From contig NZ_CP035758.1 in the NCBI RefSeq assembly GCF_004208415.1, forward strand, positions 1,302,001-1,366,000: a stretch of 64,000 nt of DNA, given 5' to 3'. Every line of letters starts with the position of its first letter. Positions within the stretch are counted from its first letter, which is position 1. A program made the position numbers and the translations under genes. Positions 25,533 to 34,414 of the stretch are shown here, in pieces. Source of the DNA: Ktedonosporobacter rubrisoli. Its GTDB lineage: Bacteria > Chloroflexota > Ktedonobacteria > Ktedonobacterales > Ktedonobacteraceae. The notes under the pieces were generated by a model that made no database searches, was not told the DNA's origin, and saw only the letters and a program-made list of their open reading frames with translations.

Positions 25533-26168
25533 TTATACTGGCCCAAGGCCCAGGGCCTCGATGGCGGCACGCTGCACATCCTCCCGGGGGCTCTGCATGG
25601 CTGTCAGCAGTGCGTCGCTGGCTTTAAGCTGGCCCAAGGCTTTCGCGGCCCGGCGATCTCCGGCGGCGAGGCGCTCTAGCAGAGGTCCGATAGCCCGCTC
25701 ATCGCCGCTTTCGCCAAGAGTTCCGATGGCGGTCTCAAGCACATTCCATTGGTACCCGCCAGCTAGCACCTTGAGCAAGGCAGGAATCGCCAGCTGACTG
25801 GGCCCAGACTGGCCACGCCACTGGCTCTTGATCATTTTGAGCGCCAGGACCGCTGCTTCTCCCTGTTGATCTGGCAGCGGCGGGCCCTCCTCATAAGGAT
25901 CTTCCTCGGGCCATGCATCGGGCTGGCCCCTGCGGGTCTCAAGAAAGGCGGCAAGGACCTCGACCAGGGCATATGTCTTATCCTCTCCCAGGGTTGCCAA
26001 CTCCCGGCTGAAGTGTTCTCGCTTAACAGCAGAGCGCCAATACTCATGCCCCAGATACTCCCCCAGCTCGCGAACGGCCTGCTCGCGCTCGGCCTCATTC
26101 TGAGCACGTAAATATGGTTCGATATAGCGCCTATAGAATGACAAGCTGGGATCTTTGTAATGATCCAT
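25533..26168 (-). CDS. HEAT-repeat protein
   Basis: The 211 aa product has a helical N-terminal domain (FYRRYIEPYLRAQNEAEREQ) and, from about residue 110, three HEAT-type helical pairs: LAIPALLKVLAGGYQWNVLE, then GDERAIGPLLERLAAGDRRA, then SDALLTAMQSPREDVQRAAI. HEAT repeats provide a curved protein-binding surface; PBS-lyase-type versions are common in regulatory or phycobilin-like proteins. No catalytic motif is present. At least one 3' relic of the same gene family (24119) lies upstream, so this is one of several locally copied units. Confidence 0.72.
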   Translation of the reverse strand: MDHYKDPSLSFYRRYIEPYLRAQNEAEREQAVRELGEYLGHEYWRSAVKREHFSRELATLGEDKTYALVEVLAAFLETRRGQPDAWPEEDPYEEGPPLPDQQGEAAVLALKMIKSQWRGQSGPSQLAIPALLKVLAGGYQWNVLETAIGTLGESGDERAIGPLLERLAAGDRRAAKALGQLKASDALLTAMQSPREDVQRAAIEALGLGPV

Positions 26169-26287
26169 CGACTTTCCCTACGCTTTCCCGCGTCAAACTG
26201 ATGCACCCTGATTGGCGAAGCTACCTCTTCCATTTTCTCATACGTCTCGTTTAGAACGCAACCTGATATGGGCCAGGACAAACGAAA

Positions 26288-26321
26288 GGGACCAGGCGTG
26301 CAGCGCGCACAACCTGGCCCC
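26288..26321 (-). terminator. Terminator after the melA gene
   Basis: On the minus strand GGGGCCAGG and CCTGGTCCC form a 9 bp stem, one pair being G-U, followed by TTTCGTTT. It lies 21 bp past the melA stop and probably ends the sugar-utilisation transcripts. Confidence 0.55.
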
Positions 26322-26341
26322 CTGAGCTCAGCTTGCTACTA

Positions 26342-27643
26342 TCAGGCAAAGGCTTTAAGGTAGGGGCGCTGAGCCTCCCACATCTCATCGAACATCGCGC
26401 TGATCTCTGCCGGAGAGCAGACGGCTGCAGTCAGCGGATCAAGCATGAGGGCATAGCGCGCCGCCTCTTTATCGCGCTCCAGCAAAGCCTGAGCGACAAG
26501 ATTATGCACGGCCATATGCGCCCGGTTGAAGGCTGCCAGCTGCTCGGGCAAGGGGCCAAAGTGCGTCGGCTGCACCCCATTGCGATCCACAAGGCAGGCA
26601 ACCTCAACGCAGCCATCGGGCAGATTATCGATAAGCCCATGATTGCGCACATTGCCATAGATAACCGTTGGGCTCTGCGAAACAACGCCCTCTATGATAT
26701 ACGACCCATACTCGTGGCTGCGCTTGAAAGGGATCTCACGCGTGCCAGCCAGCATCTCACGAATCGACTTTTCATTCTCCTCGCGCCACGTAGGCCAGTT
26801 GTTAGCATAGAATCCGGTCTCGCCAAGATAGCCGGCGCGAGAATACTTCTCAATCAGCTCGGGGCGCTTGCGGAAGTAAGGCACATATTCAGAGAAATGG
26901 CCGCTACTCTCCGTCACAAAGGCCCCAAAATGCAGCATGAACTCGAAGCGCACAGGGTCCTTTTCATAGACTTCCTTAATCCTGGCCCGCTCGCGCAAGC
27001 GCGGATACATATCCTGCCCCTTGTGGCGCAAGACAGTAAACCAGGCATTGTGATTGATCCCGGCGCAACGCCATTCCAGCTCCTCATAGGGAACCTCCAG
27101 ATAGCCGGCTATCTGCTTTGAGGTGCCCTGTACGCTGTGACAGAGGCCAACCGTACGCATCTTCGTCGAAGTCAGTGCCACCATGGTCAGGATCGACATT
27201 GGATTGGTATAGTTGAGCACCCATGCCTGTGGGCAGAGCTCTTCCGCATCATGCAGGATATCCAGCCAGGCCGGGCCTGTGCGCAGCGCCTTAAAGATAC
27301 CGCCGGGTCCAATCGTATCGCCAATGCACTGATTCACCCCGTACTTCATAGGAATATCAAAATCATGGCGCACATTCGCCAGGCCCGCGACCTCAATAGT
27401 ATTGACCACAAAATCACTACCGGGCAGCACATCGCGCCTCTGCGTAGAGGACTCTACCCGCCACTGCTTACCGCTAATCTCAACCAGGCGTTCAGCAACC
27501 TGGCGGGCCAGCTGCAGGCGCTGCGCATCAATATCGACAAGGGCAATAGTGCCTTCATTCAATCCCTCAATATGCAGGATGTCAGTAATCAGCTGACGAG
27601 CGAAGACAGTACTTCCCGCCCCCATGAAAGTAATCTTTGTCAT
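26342..27643 (-). CDS. melA: Alpha-galactosidase, glycoside hydrolase family 4
   Basis: The 433 aa protein carries the GH4 NAD-binding start (KITFMGAGSTVFARQLI), DIGPGGIF-like DTIGPGGIFKALRT, NYTNPMSIL, the metal-site Cys and His in GLCHSVQGTS, and CAGINHNAWF. This set and order match MelA. GH4 enzymes cleave by NAD-dependent oxidation and elimination with a Mn2+ ion. ATG 27643 follows AAGGGAG. It lies at the 3' end of an ABC sugar-uptake cluster, but a 300 bp gap with its own TACAAT box and operator suggests a separate promoter under the same LacI regulator. Confidence 0.88.
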   Translation of the reverse strand: MTKITFMGAGSTVFARQLITDILHIEGLNEGTIALVDIDAQRLQLARQVAERLVEISGKQWRVESSTQRRDVLPGSDFVVNTIEVAGLANVRHDFDIPMKYGVNQCIGDTIGPGGIFKALRTGPAWLDILHDAEELCPQAWVLNYTNPMSILTMVALTSTKMRTVGLCHSVQGTSKQIAGYLEVPYEELEWRCAGINHNAWFTVLRHKGQDMYPRLRERARIKEVYEKDPVRFEFMLHFGAFVTESSGHFSEYVPYFRKRPELIEKYSRAGYLGETGFYANNWPTWREENEKSIREMLAGTREIPFKRSHEYGSYIIEGVVSQSPTVIYGNVRNHGLIDNLPDGCVEVACLVDRNGVQPTHFGPLPEQLAAFNRAHMAVHNLVAQALLERDKEAARYALMLDPLTAAVCSPAEISAMFDEMWEAQRPYLKAFA

Positions 27644-27756
27644 TAAATACTCCCTTACTTCTTCTACGGCATCCCGATTCCAGGACACTCAATAAACTTA
27701 CTATTCTATGTTGCTGTACAACTGGCCCCTTCCACATTTCGTTCCACGGCATTAAG

Positions 27757-27780
27757 TGAACACGTGTACAGCTTATTGTA
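27757..27780 (-). promoter_or_regulatory. melA promoter with LacI-type operator
   Basis: On the minus strand a TACAAT -10 box (27775-27780) is followed within 2-3 bp by the palindromic site CTGTACACGTGTTCAC (27757-27772). The site shares the ACACGTGT core with operators at 31746 and 31936. Repressor bound here would cover the start of transcription. Confidence 0.6.
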
Positions 27781-27943
27781 GCACAAGAGAATTCATCTTT
27801 TTTCCTACCATTAGCAGACCTGACGCTGATTGTCGGCAAAGCTAATAGTCTGTCAAGCAGAGTTTGACAAGTGTGCCGCCTGCGGCCGCCCCTTGCATCT
27901 CCGCTTTCTCATGCGTCACATCCATCTAGACAGAACACTAGCC

Positions 27944-28834
27944 CTACTTGATTCCCGAGCCCAGATGGATAGACTGCACGATGCGCTTCTGGAAGATAAA
28001 GAAGAGCAAGAGCAGTGGACCCAGAGCAACAAACGTTGCAGCCATCATCAAGTGCCATTGAGCTCCTTCGCTCGACTGAAACGAAGCGATCCCCACTGTA
28101 AGCACGCGCATACTCTGCGAGTTCGTAATGATCAGCGGCCAGAGGAAATTATTCCATTGCTGGACGAAGGTAATCACCGCAAGCGTGCCCAGAATAGGCC
28201 GGCTCAAAGGGATAATAATTTGCGCAATAATCTGCAGCGTATTCGCCCCCTCAATGCGGGCCGAATTCTCAAGATCGGTCGGAATAGTCTTAAAGAACTG
28301 GCGCATCAAAAAGATGCCATAAGGCGTTCCGAGCACGTAGGGAAGCAACAGGCCAAAGTACGTATCGATCCAATGAAACGTCCGCATGAGAATAAACAAC
28401 GGGATAAGCGTCACGATATTGGGAACCATCATCGTCGCCAGATAGAGCCAGAAGATCGTATCGCGTCCCGGAAATTTCATACGCGCAAAGGCATAGGACG
28501 CGAACGTACTGAAGATGAGCTGGCCCACGGTTGCCACTACTGCAAAGATAAGCGTCTGCACGATATACGATGGAAAGCTATATTGCGTCAAAACGCTTAT
28601 ATAGTTGTCTAGCGTAAACGTGCCTGGCAAGGACCACGGAGCGCCGGCAAAGATCTGGCTGACAGGCTTGAGCGACGTCAGCAGGGCCAGGTAATAGGGA
28701 AACAACGAGACAATCGCCCCAAGAACCAGAATGATATACCAGATCGCATTCGCCAGAAGATGGCGCAGCAGCCGATTACTCGGCGCGGGCCGCTGTCCTT
28801 GCTCAAGCCGGAGCCCAGCCTCAAGAGAAGACAT
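27944..28834 (-). CDS. Carbohydrate ABC transporter permease (MalG type)
   Basis: The 296 aa membrane protein has six predicted segments, starting with LLANAIWYIILVLGAIVSLF. The EAA loop is EGANTLQIIAQIIIPLSRP, the contact site for the ATPase. It belongs to the MalG/UgpE group of CUT1 sugar importers. It is preceded on the same strand by the MalF-type permease and the binding protein. No ATP-binding subunit is encoded nearby, so a shared MsmK/UgpC-type ATPase elsewhere is likely. Confidence 0.9.
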   Translation of the reverse strand: MSSLEAGLRLEQGQRPAPSNRLLRHLLANAIWYIILVLGAIVSLFPYYLALLTSLKPVSQIFAGAPWSLPGTFTLDNYISVLTQYSFPSYIVQTLIFAVVATVGQLIFSTFASYAFARMKFPGRDTIFWLYLATMMVPNIVTLIPLFILMRTFHWIDTYFGLLLPYVLGTPYGIFLMRQFFKTIPTDLENSARIEGANTLQIIAQIIIPLSRPILGTLAVITFVQQWNNFLWPLIITNSQSMRVLTVGIASFQSSEGAQWHLMMAATFVALGPLLLLFFIFQKRIVQSIHLGSGIK

Positions 28835-28971
28835 CGAGCATTAACCTCCCTCATCACCTGGTCAATAGAGCCTTATAGCCTGCAGCCTATGCGCCAGCTC
28901 AGCAGGCTCGTGCGGAGCGCTAGACGAGCCAAAACCGCTTGCCCTCCTTGACCAGCTTGATGCTACTGGAA

Positions 28972-29919
28972 CTAACTTACTTCGTATACCGTCCGCTTGC
29001 GGAAGTAGAGCGCCTGAACCAGCGTCACAAGCAATAAGACTCCAAACAGCACCATTGAGAGCGCCGAAGCATAGCCGGCATGAAAAAACTCGAAGGCCTG
29101 CCTGAAAATATAGAAATTAAAGGTATTGGTAGCGCCTCCCGGTCCCCCATTGGTCATCACATAGACCGTATCGAAGACCTGGAAGGAACCGATGATATCA
29201 GTCACAAGCACAAAGAACATCGTTGGATTGAGCAGAGGCAGCGTAATGCGAAAAAAGGCCTGAGCCGGCGAAGCGCCATCGATGGAGGCGGCTTCGTAGA
29301 TATCTTGCGAAATGCTCTGAAGCCCGGCCAGGAAGAAGAGCATATTATAGCCCGTATACTGCCAGATATTGACAGCCGCGATAGCCGGCAGGGCCAGTTG
29401 TGGCGACGAGAGCCAGGTAATATTATGCAGACCAAAGAAGCCAAGGAACGTATTGAGCGCACCGTTGGCCGGATCAAAGATCCAGCGCCAGACAATGCCC
29501 ATTGCCACAGGCGTGGCCATCCAAGGCACAACGTAAAGCGTGCGAAAGATTCCTATTCCTCGCAACTTCTTATTCATAAGTAAGGCCAGCAAGAGCGCCA
29601 GCACCGTCTGAGCAGGAATATTGAGTAGCACATAGCCAATCGTCACGAGCAGCGAGCCGCTCACCACCTGGCTATGGAAGAGCGTGTTGTAGTTCTGGAG
29701 ACCGATAAAGCGCGGCGCCGAAAGCAAATTCCAGTTGAAAAAGCTGAGGACAGCCACTGCAATAATCGGCAAAAGCAAGAAAGCCAGCAAGCCGATAAAG
29801 CTAGGCAAGAGAAATGCATAGGCCAGCAAGGTAGTCCGCAGGCGCGCCTTAAATTGCTGAGCATGCACCCTGGCTTTACGCTCGCTCGTATGGATGTCTA
29901 TCTCCTGGTGTACTTGCAT
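28972..29919 (-). CDS. Carbohydrate ABC transporter permease (MalF type)
   Basis: The 315 aa protein has a basic cytoplasmic N-terminus, six membrane segments (the first LLAYAFLLPSFIGLLAFLLL) and the EAA motif EAASIDGASPAQAFFRITLP. It pairs with the MalG-type permease 138 bp downstream to form the transmembrane channel of a CUT1 importer. The order binding protein, MalF, MalG is the usual one. ATG 29919 starts MQVHQEIDIHTSERKARV. Confidence 0.9.
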   Translation of the reverse strand: MQVHQEIDIHTSERKARVHAQQFKARLRTTLLAYAFLLPSFIGLLAFLLLPIIAVAVLSFFNWNLLSAPRFIGLQNYNTLFHSQVVSGSLLVTIGYVLLNIPAQTVLALLLALLMNKKLRGIGIFRTLYVVPWMATPVAMGIVWRWIFDPANGALNTFLGFFGLHNITWLSSPQLALPAIAAVNIWQYTGYNMLFFLAGLQSISQDIYEAASIDGASPAQAFFRITLPLLNPTMFFVLVTDIIGSFQVFDTVYVMTNGGPGGATNTFNFYIFRQAFEFFHAGYASALSMVLFGVLLLVTLVQALYFRKRTVYEVS

Positions 29920-30058
29920 GTTGCAGACCCCGATTCAAGCCGAGATACAGCTTATCTCAGCGACATAGCTTCACATGTGGACATAAGCAGCCCTGGCAGG
30001 ATGGCCGCGAGCGCGACGCCAAGCCCTGGTGCGCCCGCGACCGGCAAATCAGTAGGCG

Positions 30059-31492
30059 TTAGCTGCCTTCGCTAGTAGCTCCGCTGATTGCGGCATTGCC
30101 CTGCTGCACAGCCGTATCAGTAGCTTTCTGTACAGGGATCTGCCCCAGATACATCTGATTGAAAATGTCGTTAATCTTTGTCTGCGCCTCGTTGAAGCCT
30201 GGCGTAATGGGGAAGCTTACCGTAGCGCCCTGGGCTTCAGTAAAGAATGGAGTAACGTCGATATCCTTCTTCTTCCAGAAATCGGCGAAGTTCTGATCAG
30301 CATTCTTCACAGCCGGCCAGACAATACCCTGACCGCCAATGAGCTCCTGGGAATGAGGAGAGGCCAGCCACTTAACCAGTTCCCAGGCCTCCTGAGCATG
30401 AGCGGTCTTGGCCGAGATGGCATCCGAGAGGCCATTGAACACACTCACGCGTCCTTTGGGTCCGCTGGGCAACTGAGCAATACCAATGGGGAAATTTGTT
30501 TGCTGGGCAATGTAGGAGACATTCCACGAACCAGTTTCAATCATCGCGGCCTGGCCACGAGCCAGCATCTGGATATCCACATTTGACACGTCGTTTGTCT
30601 GGGAGGCCGGCGGAGAGACATGCCATTTGGCGATCAGATCGACGAGGAACTGTAAGGCCTGCACCGACTCGGGCTGATTAAAGACAAACTTCTGGCCAAA
30701 CGGCTTGTCAAGGAACTTGCCACCATTCATGGCAATATAATTAAGGTAGGCGCTCTGATTGCTGTTTAGAGAAACAAAGCCATACTGCTTAATATTTTTG
30801 GCATCGAAATCAGGCTCGTCAGCGTGCTTGCCACTCTTATCGACTGTGAGCTTCTGCAGGAGCTTGAGGAACGAGCCACCGTCAGTAGGATTCCAGTTAA
30901 GCTTATCATCGGGCTCCTGAACATTCATCTGCTTAAAAATATTCTTGTTGTAGATAAGGGTGATGGTATCCCAGTCCTTGGGCATGCCATAATATTTGTC
31001 CTGGTACTGGAATTGCTTGATCAGCTGAGGATAGTATACCGAGAGATCAAGCTTGTCCTTCTCAATCAAGGGAGAGAGATCCATCAATACGCCCTGCTGG
31101 GCAAATTGGGGAAAATAGGCCACGTGATCCCAAAATACATCGGGGGCGCTGTTACCGGCGAACTCGGTGTTGAGCTTCTGCCAGTATTGGGCCCAGGGCG
31201 TCTGCTGAATGGTCACTTTGATGTTGGGGTGCTGCTTCTCAAATTCATCGATGGATTTTTGATAAGCAGGCTGCTGATTCTGATCCCAGAGGGCATAGGT
31301 CAGATTGACTTTTCCGCCCTGAGAAGCCGTGTTGTCGGGCGAACCACAACTTGTAAACACAACAAGCATGAGTGAGAAAATAAGGCCAAAGGCCATCCAT
31401 CCACCGGGGCGTCTCGGATCAAAGGCGCTACGCGTGCCGCCATTGCGCTGAGCAACGTTTGCCAGGCCTCTACGCCGATGAGCAAGTTGCAT
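30059..31492 (-). CDS. ABC transporter sugar-binding lipoprotein
   Basis: The 477 aa protein has a basic N-terminus, a hydrophobic signal stretch and a lipobox with Cys about 49 (MLVVFTSCGS), so it is exported and lipid-anchored. The mature part begins with a KVNLTYALWDQNQQPAYQKS strand and has the extracellular-solute-binding family 1 blocks KVTIQQTPWAQYWQKLNTEF and APDVFWDHVAYFPQFA. ATG 31492 follows AGGAGG. The transcript would start near 31760, giving a 5' leader of about 260 nt. With melA in the cluster the ligand is probably an alpha-galactoside. Confidence 0.9.
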   Translation of the reverse strand: MQLAHRRRGLANVAQRNGGTRSAFDPRRPGGWMAFGLIFSLMLVVFTSCGSPDNTASQGGKVNLTYALWDQNQQPAYQKSIDEFEKQHPNIKVTIQQTPWAQYWQKLNTEFAGNSAPDVFWDHVAYFPQFAQQGVLMDLSPLIEKDKLDLSVYYPQLIKQFQYQDKYYGMPKDWDTITLIYNKNIFKQMNVQEPDDKLNWNPTDGGSFLKLLQKLTVDKSGKHADEPDFDAKNIKQYGFVSLNSNQSAYLNYIAMNGGKFLDKPFGQKFVFNQPESVQALQFLVDLIAKWHVSPPASQTNDVSNVDIQMLARGQAAMIETGSWNVSYIAQQTNFPIGIAQLPSGPKGRVSVFNGLSDAISAKTAHAQEAWELVKWLASPHSQELIGGQGIVWPAVKNADQNFADFWKKKDIDVTPFFTEAQGATVSFPITPGFNEAQTKINDIFNQMYLGQIPVQKATDTAVQQGNAAISGATSEGS

Positions 31493-31745
31493 TCCTTGTA
31501 CCTCCTCTTAGGTATAATGCCGTAAAACATTTATCAGGACAAAAGGATGACCATATCTTCACGCCTAACCGCTTAAAAAAATTGTAGAGATACTGTGCCC
31601 ACGCAATTAGATAACTTGAAAAGTTGAAGCTTGCACTTAGTGAACTAGCGAGATTGTGGCCCTGGTCATACGCTCTTGTCCCCTGTTTTCCTCTCCATTG
31701 AAGACAACACTAAGTTTCTTCTCCGATGGCGACTCCCTCCTCGCC

Positions 31746-31802
31746 GTGTACACGTGTACACTTTATTGAGAGATAGTAGCATCAAAGGTCAAGGATTGTC
31801 AA
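31746..31802 (-). promoter_or_regulatory. Promoter and operator of the sugar-uptake operon
   Basis: On the minus strand a TTGACA -35 box (31797-31802) and TACTAT -10 box (31773-31778) are 18 bp apart. Eleven bases downstream lies the perfect 16 bp palindrome GTGTACACGTGTACAC (31746-31761), a LacI-type operator over the start site. Confidence 0.7.
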
Positions 31803-31888
31803 GGGCAAATGTGGAGTTGCGGTAAAGTTCCACTCCCTTTCGGCCGCGCCAGAAGACAGCTATAGCCCGGCGCAGCAAGTGAGAACTC

Positions 31889-31947
31889 TTGACAAATGCT
31901 GAACAAAAGACCATACTTACACATTAGACAAATAACACGTGTACACA
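31889..31947 (+). promoter_or_regulatory. Promoter and operator of the LacI regulator gene
   Basis: TTGACA (31889-31894), a 17 bp spacer and CATACT (31912-31917) form a sigma-70 type promoter. ACACGTGTACAC lies at 31935-31946, just after the start site, with the right half-site GTGTACAC intact. This supports autoregulation. Confidence 0.6.
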
Positions 31948-31967
31948 GGAAGCGTGAAGAGGTTTCT

Positions 31968-33008
31968 ATGGTGACAAGTCAACAGGTTGCTCAGCTCGCG
32001 GGAGTCTCGCGTGCCACGGTCTCGCGCGTGCTCAATGGGTCACCTCGGATCAGTGAGGAGGCCAGGCAACGCGTGCTCGCAGCTGTCGCAGCTCTGGGAT
32101 ACGAGCCCGACACGGCTGCGCAGAGCCTTGTCAGGCAGAAATCGCGCATGATTGCGCTTGGCCTTCCGGGCCAGGACCCCAGCCCGTCTTTCTTTACAAG
32201 TCTAGGGAAGACTGCCCATTATTTCTATATTGACGTACTGGCACATATTGAGCAGGAAACGTTTGCCGCCGGCTATGATCTCATCATTCCTTCACATGCC
32301 AGAAGCAAAATTGCCGAGGGTTACATTCGTGGCCTGCAGACGCGCCGCATCGCTGGCGCGCTTATGCTCTCAATTTCTCCAGAAGATTCACGCATCGAGG
32401 GACTTCTGCAATCTAATATACCAACTGTTTTCGTCGATACAGCCGGCATGGGAGAGCGAGCCATCCACATTCGTTCAAACCATCAGGATGGCTCGCGCCA
32501 GCTTGTCGAGCACCTGCTCGCCCTGGGCCATCGGCGGATCGCCTTCGTCATTGGTCAGCTTGTTGATATGGCGGCCGCTGAACGCTTTCTGGGCTGTCAA
32601 CAGGCTCTGGCCAACGCGGGCATTCCGCTTGATCCCGCTCTGGTCTGTCAGACAGGCTGGAATACTGACGAGGCATACCAGGGCGCCCTTGACTTATTGG
32701 ATCGGCGCCGGGATTTCACGGCGATTGTGGCTGGAAGCGATCTGATGGCCCTCGGCGTTATGCGGGCGCTCTACGAACGCAACCTGCGCGTGCCCGACGA
32801 TATTTCGCTAGCCGGAGCTGACGATGTAGTCCTGAGCCAGTTTGCCATTCCACCGCTGACGACGATCCGGCAAGATCGCCAGCTCATCGCGCAAGAGGCG
32901 GTCCAGCGCTTGCTTGCATTGATTGAGGGTCGGGAAGTAAGTTCGTTCATTGCGCCAACACAGCTCGTCATTCGCAACTCAACAGGTCCCGTGCCAGAAC
33001 GAGAGTAA
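31968..33008 (+). CDS. LacI-family transcriptional regulator of the sugar locus
   Basis: The 346 aa protein begins with the LacI HTH (SQQVAQLAGVSRATVSRVLN) and hinge, followed by a periplasmic-binding-like sugar domain with HLLALGHRRIAFVIGQL and a PDDISLAGADDVVLSQFAIP C-terminal block. The ATG at 31968 follows AAGAGG; upstream in-frame codons lack homology. It lies divergent from the binding-protein gene, and related palindromes sit over its own promoter, the operon promoter and the melA promoter. The likely role is repression relieved by an alpha-galactoside. Confidence 0.9.
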   Translation: MVTSQQVAQLAGVSRATVSRVLNGSPRISEEARQRVLAAVAALGYEPDTAAQSLVRQKSRMIALGLPGQDPSPSFFTSLGKTAHYFYIDVLAHIEQETFAAGYDLIIPSHARSKIAEGYIRGLQTRRIAGALMLSISPEDSRIEGLLQSNIPTVFVDTAGMGERAIHIRSNHQDGSRQLVEHLLALGHRRIAFVIGQLVDMAAAERFLGCQQALANAGIPLDPALVCQTGWNTDEAYQGALDLLDRRRDFTAIVAGSDLMALGVMRALYERNLRVPDDISLAGADDVVLSQFAIPPLTTIRQDRQLIAQEAVQRLLALIEGREVSSFIAPTQLVIRNSTGPVPERE

Positions 33009-33011
33009 TTT

Positions 33012-33824
33012 TCAAGGTTCGAAGCGTAACATTGCGGCAAGAGCTGGATTCTCGCGCCGCAATAGCTGATAGCGCTCCTCGCCCAGGACACTGATAAGAC
33101 TGCGCCCCATAATCTCTTCTTTGACATACTCCGTAGCCAGCAGGGCAACGACGCTATTATGTGTCCAGATACCTTGATCGTGGCCGCTGCCAGTTAGCTC
33201 AGCTACGGCCGTCTCCTCGTTGTCGCTCACCAGGACCGAGAGCCGGCGCCCGTTCAGACGCTCCTGCGCACTTTTGCCACAGAGAGTTAGATCGTAGGTA
33301 TAGGGAACGCCTAACGGGAAGGTGCCATAGATGGCGATCTGCAGTTCTACGCCACGCCGATGGGCCTGGCGCAAGGCTTCAGCCAGCACGACAAGCTCTT
33401 GATCCCAGAGGGCGGCAAAGATACGCTGCGTACTGCGCGCAATGCTGCGAGCCATTACATCGATAATATTCTCGGCTCCAGTCAACGACCAGGTGAGATT
33501 ATCATCACGTTCCTTGCCTAGCTGCCCCAGCCTCTTCTCCACAGCCTGAAAAGTTTCTTCAGTGTGCTCACGCAGGCGCGCCAGCAAATCCCGGTAGGGC
33601 ACGGGTGAATAGAGGGTGGTTTCTGAGTGGAAAATGAGAACTGCACCTTTCTGATGAAGACGCTGCAGAGTTTCGTAGATTTTTGAGGGCGGGATGCCCG
33701 AAGCGCGGCTTACCCCATGCCCGTTCATTGGCGATTTTTGCAAAAGAGCACAATAGGCACGCGTCTCGTAAGGCGAGAAGCCAAACGCGCTCATACACTC
33801 TACCAATGTTTCTATCTCGTCCAT
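33012..33824 (-). CDS. TrmB-family transcriptional regulator
   Basis: The 270 aa product has an N-terminal winged helix (GFSPYETRAYCALLQKSPMN, then GIPPSKIYETLQRLHQKG), a coiled-coil linker, and a C-terminal effector domain from about residue 115 (LTGAENIIDVMARSIARSTQ, with a PLD-like fold). TrmB proteins in Archaea and some bacteria control sugar and other metabolic genes. It is convergent with the LacI gene (3 bp gap) and divergent from the ridA-like and EamA genes. Two palindromes in the divergent region are likely operator sites. Confidence 0.85.
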   Translation of the reverse strand: MDEIETLVECMSAFGFSPYETRAYCALLQKSPMNGHGVSRASGIPPSKIYETLQRLHQKGAVLIFHSETTLYSPVPYRDLLARLREHTEETFQAVEKRLGQLGKERDDNLTWSLTGAENIIDVMARSIARSTQRIFAALWDQELVVLAEALRQAHRRGVELQIAIYGTFPLGVPYTYDLTLCGKSAQERLNGRRLSVLVSDNEETAVAELTGSGHDQGIWTHNSVVALLATEYVKEEIMGRSLISVLGEERYQLLRRENPALAAMLRFEP

Positions 33825-33927
33825 ACATCTATGCTCCTTCGCTTAAAGAGAGTGGCTGGGGTATGAAGAGTCCAAATTCCAGATAGACACTCTTCAGGAT
33901 TGACAAGGCCCAATCTTTTGTTTACTA

Positions 33928-33961
33928 TACTACCATAGTAGGCAATGACTACCCCGGTAGT
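33928..33961. promoter_or_regulatory. Paired palindromes between the TrmB and RidA-like genes
   Basis: TACTACCATAGTA (33928-33940) and ACTACCCCGGTAGT (33948-33961) share the half-site TACTACC/GGTAGTA. Their centres are about 20.5 bp apart, two helical turns, so two dimers could bind the same face. The region also carries AT-rich boxes for both divergent genes. Confidence 0.55.
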
Positions 33962-34008
33962 ATAACATATGGTTTCTAGTAGTTGCCCTTGGCAAAAGGA
34001 GGCCTATC

Positions 34009-34410
34009 TTGTTAAGACAGAATATTTCATCGGGCTCACCTTGGGAGTCCATCGTCGGCTATTCGCGCGCCGTGCGCCTTGAGCGCTTCGTCTTCGTTTC
34101 GGGAACGACGGCCAGCGGGCCCGATGGGAAAGCTCTGCATCCCGGCGATGCCTACGCGCAGGCCCAGGAGATCTGGCGCAGAATCGCAAAGGCCTTGCGC
34201 GAAGCGGGAGCCAGCTTAGAGGATGTTGTGCAAACCCGTACATATGTTGTGGACATCACGCAATGGGAAGCCATAGGTCGTGCTCAGGGCGAAGTGCTCG
34301 GCGAAATTCGGCCCACGGCGACGATGGTCGAGGTGAGCCGCCTCATCGATCCCTCGCTGCTTGTCGAGATTGAGGTCGTTGCCCTGTTACCCGCAACGAA
34401 AGAGGGATAG
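34009..34410 (+). CDS. RidA/YjgF-family protein lacking the catalytic arginine
   Basis: The 133 aa product has the RidA fold blocks [34 protein letters not shown] and [20 protein letters not shown]. In active imine deaminases a conserved Arg lies in a PARSxVEV-type motif; here the aligned residues read PTATMVEV, so the Arg is missing. It therefore probably belongs to the non-RidA subgroups with other or unknown activities. The start is TTG 34009, supported by AAAGGAGG six bases upstream. It is followed almost at once by an EamA exporter gene. Confidence 0.82.
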   Translation: MLRQNISSGSPWESIVGYSRAVRLERFVFVSGTTASGPDGKALHPGDAYAQAQEIWRRIAKALREAGASLEDVVQTRTYVVDITQWEAIGRAQGEVLGEIRPTATMVEVSRLIDPSLLVEIEVVALLPATKEG

Positions 34411-34414
34411 AAGC

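Noticed and set aside
26333..28612. Two 260-codon plus-strand frames across melA and the MalG-type permease
   Set aside because: Both are antisense to genes with clear motifs and good ribosome sites, and their products are unlike any known family.
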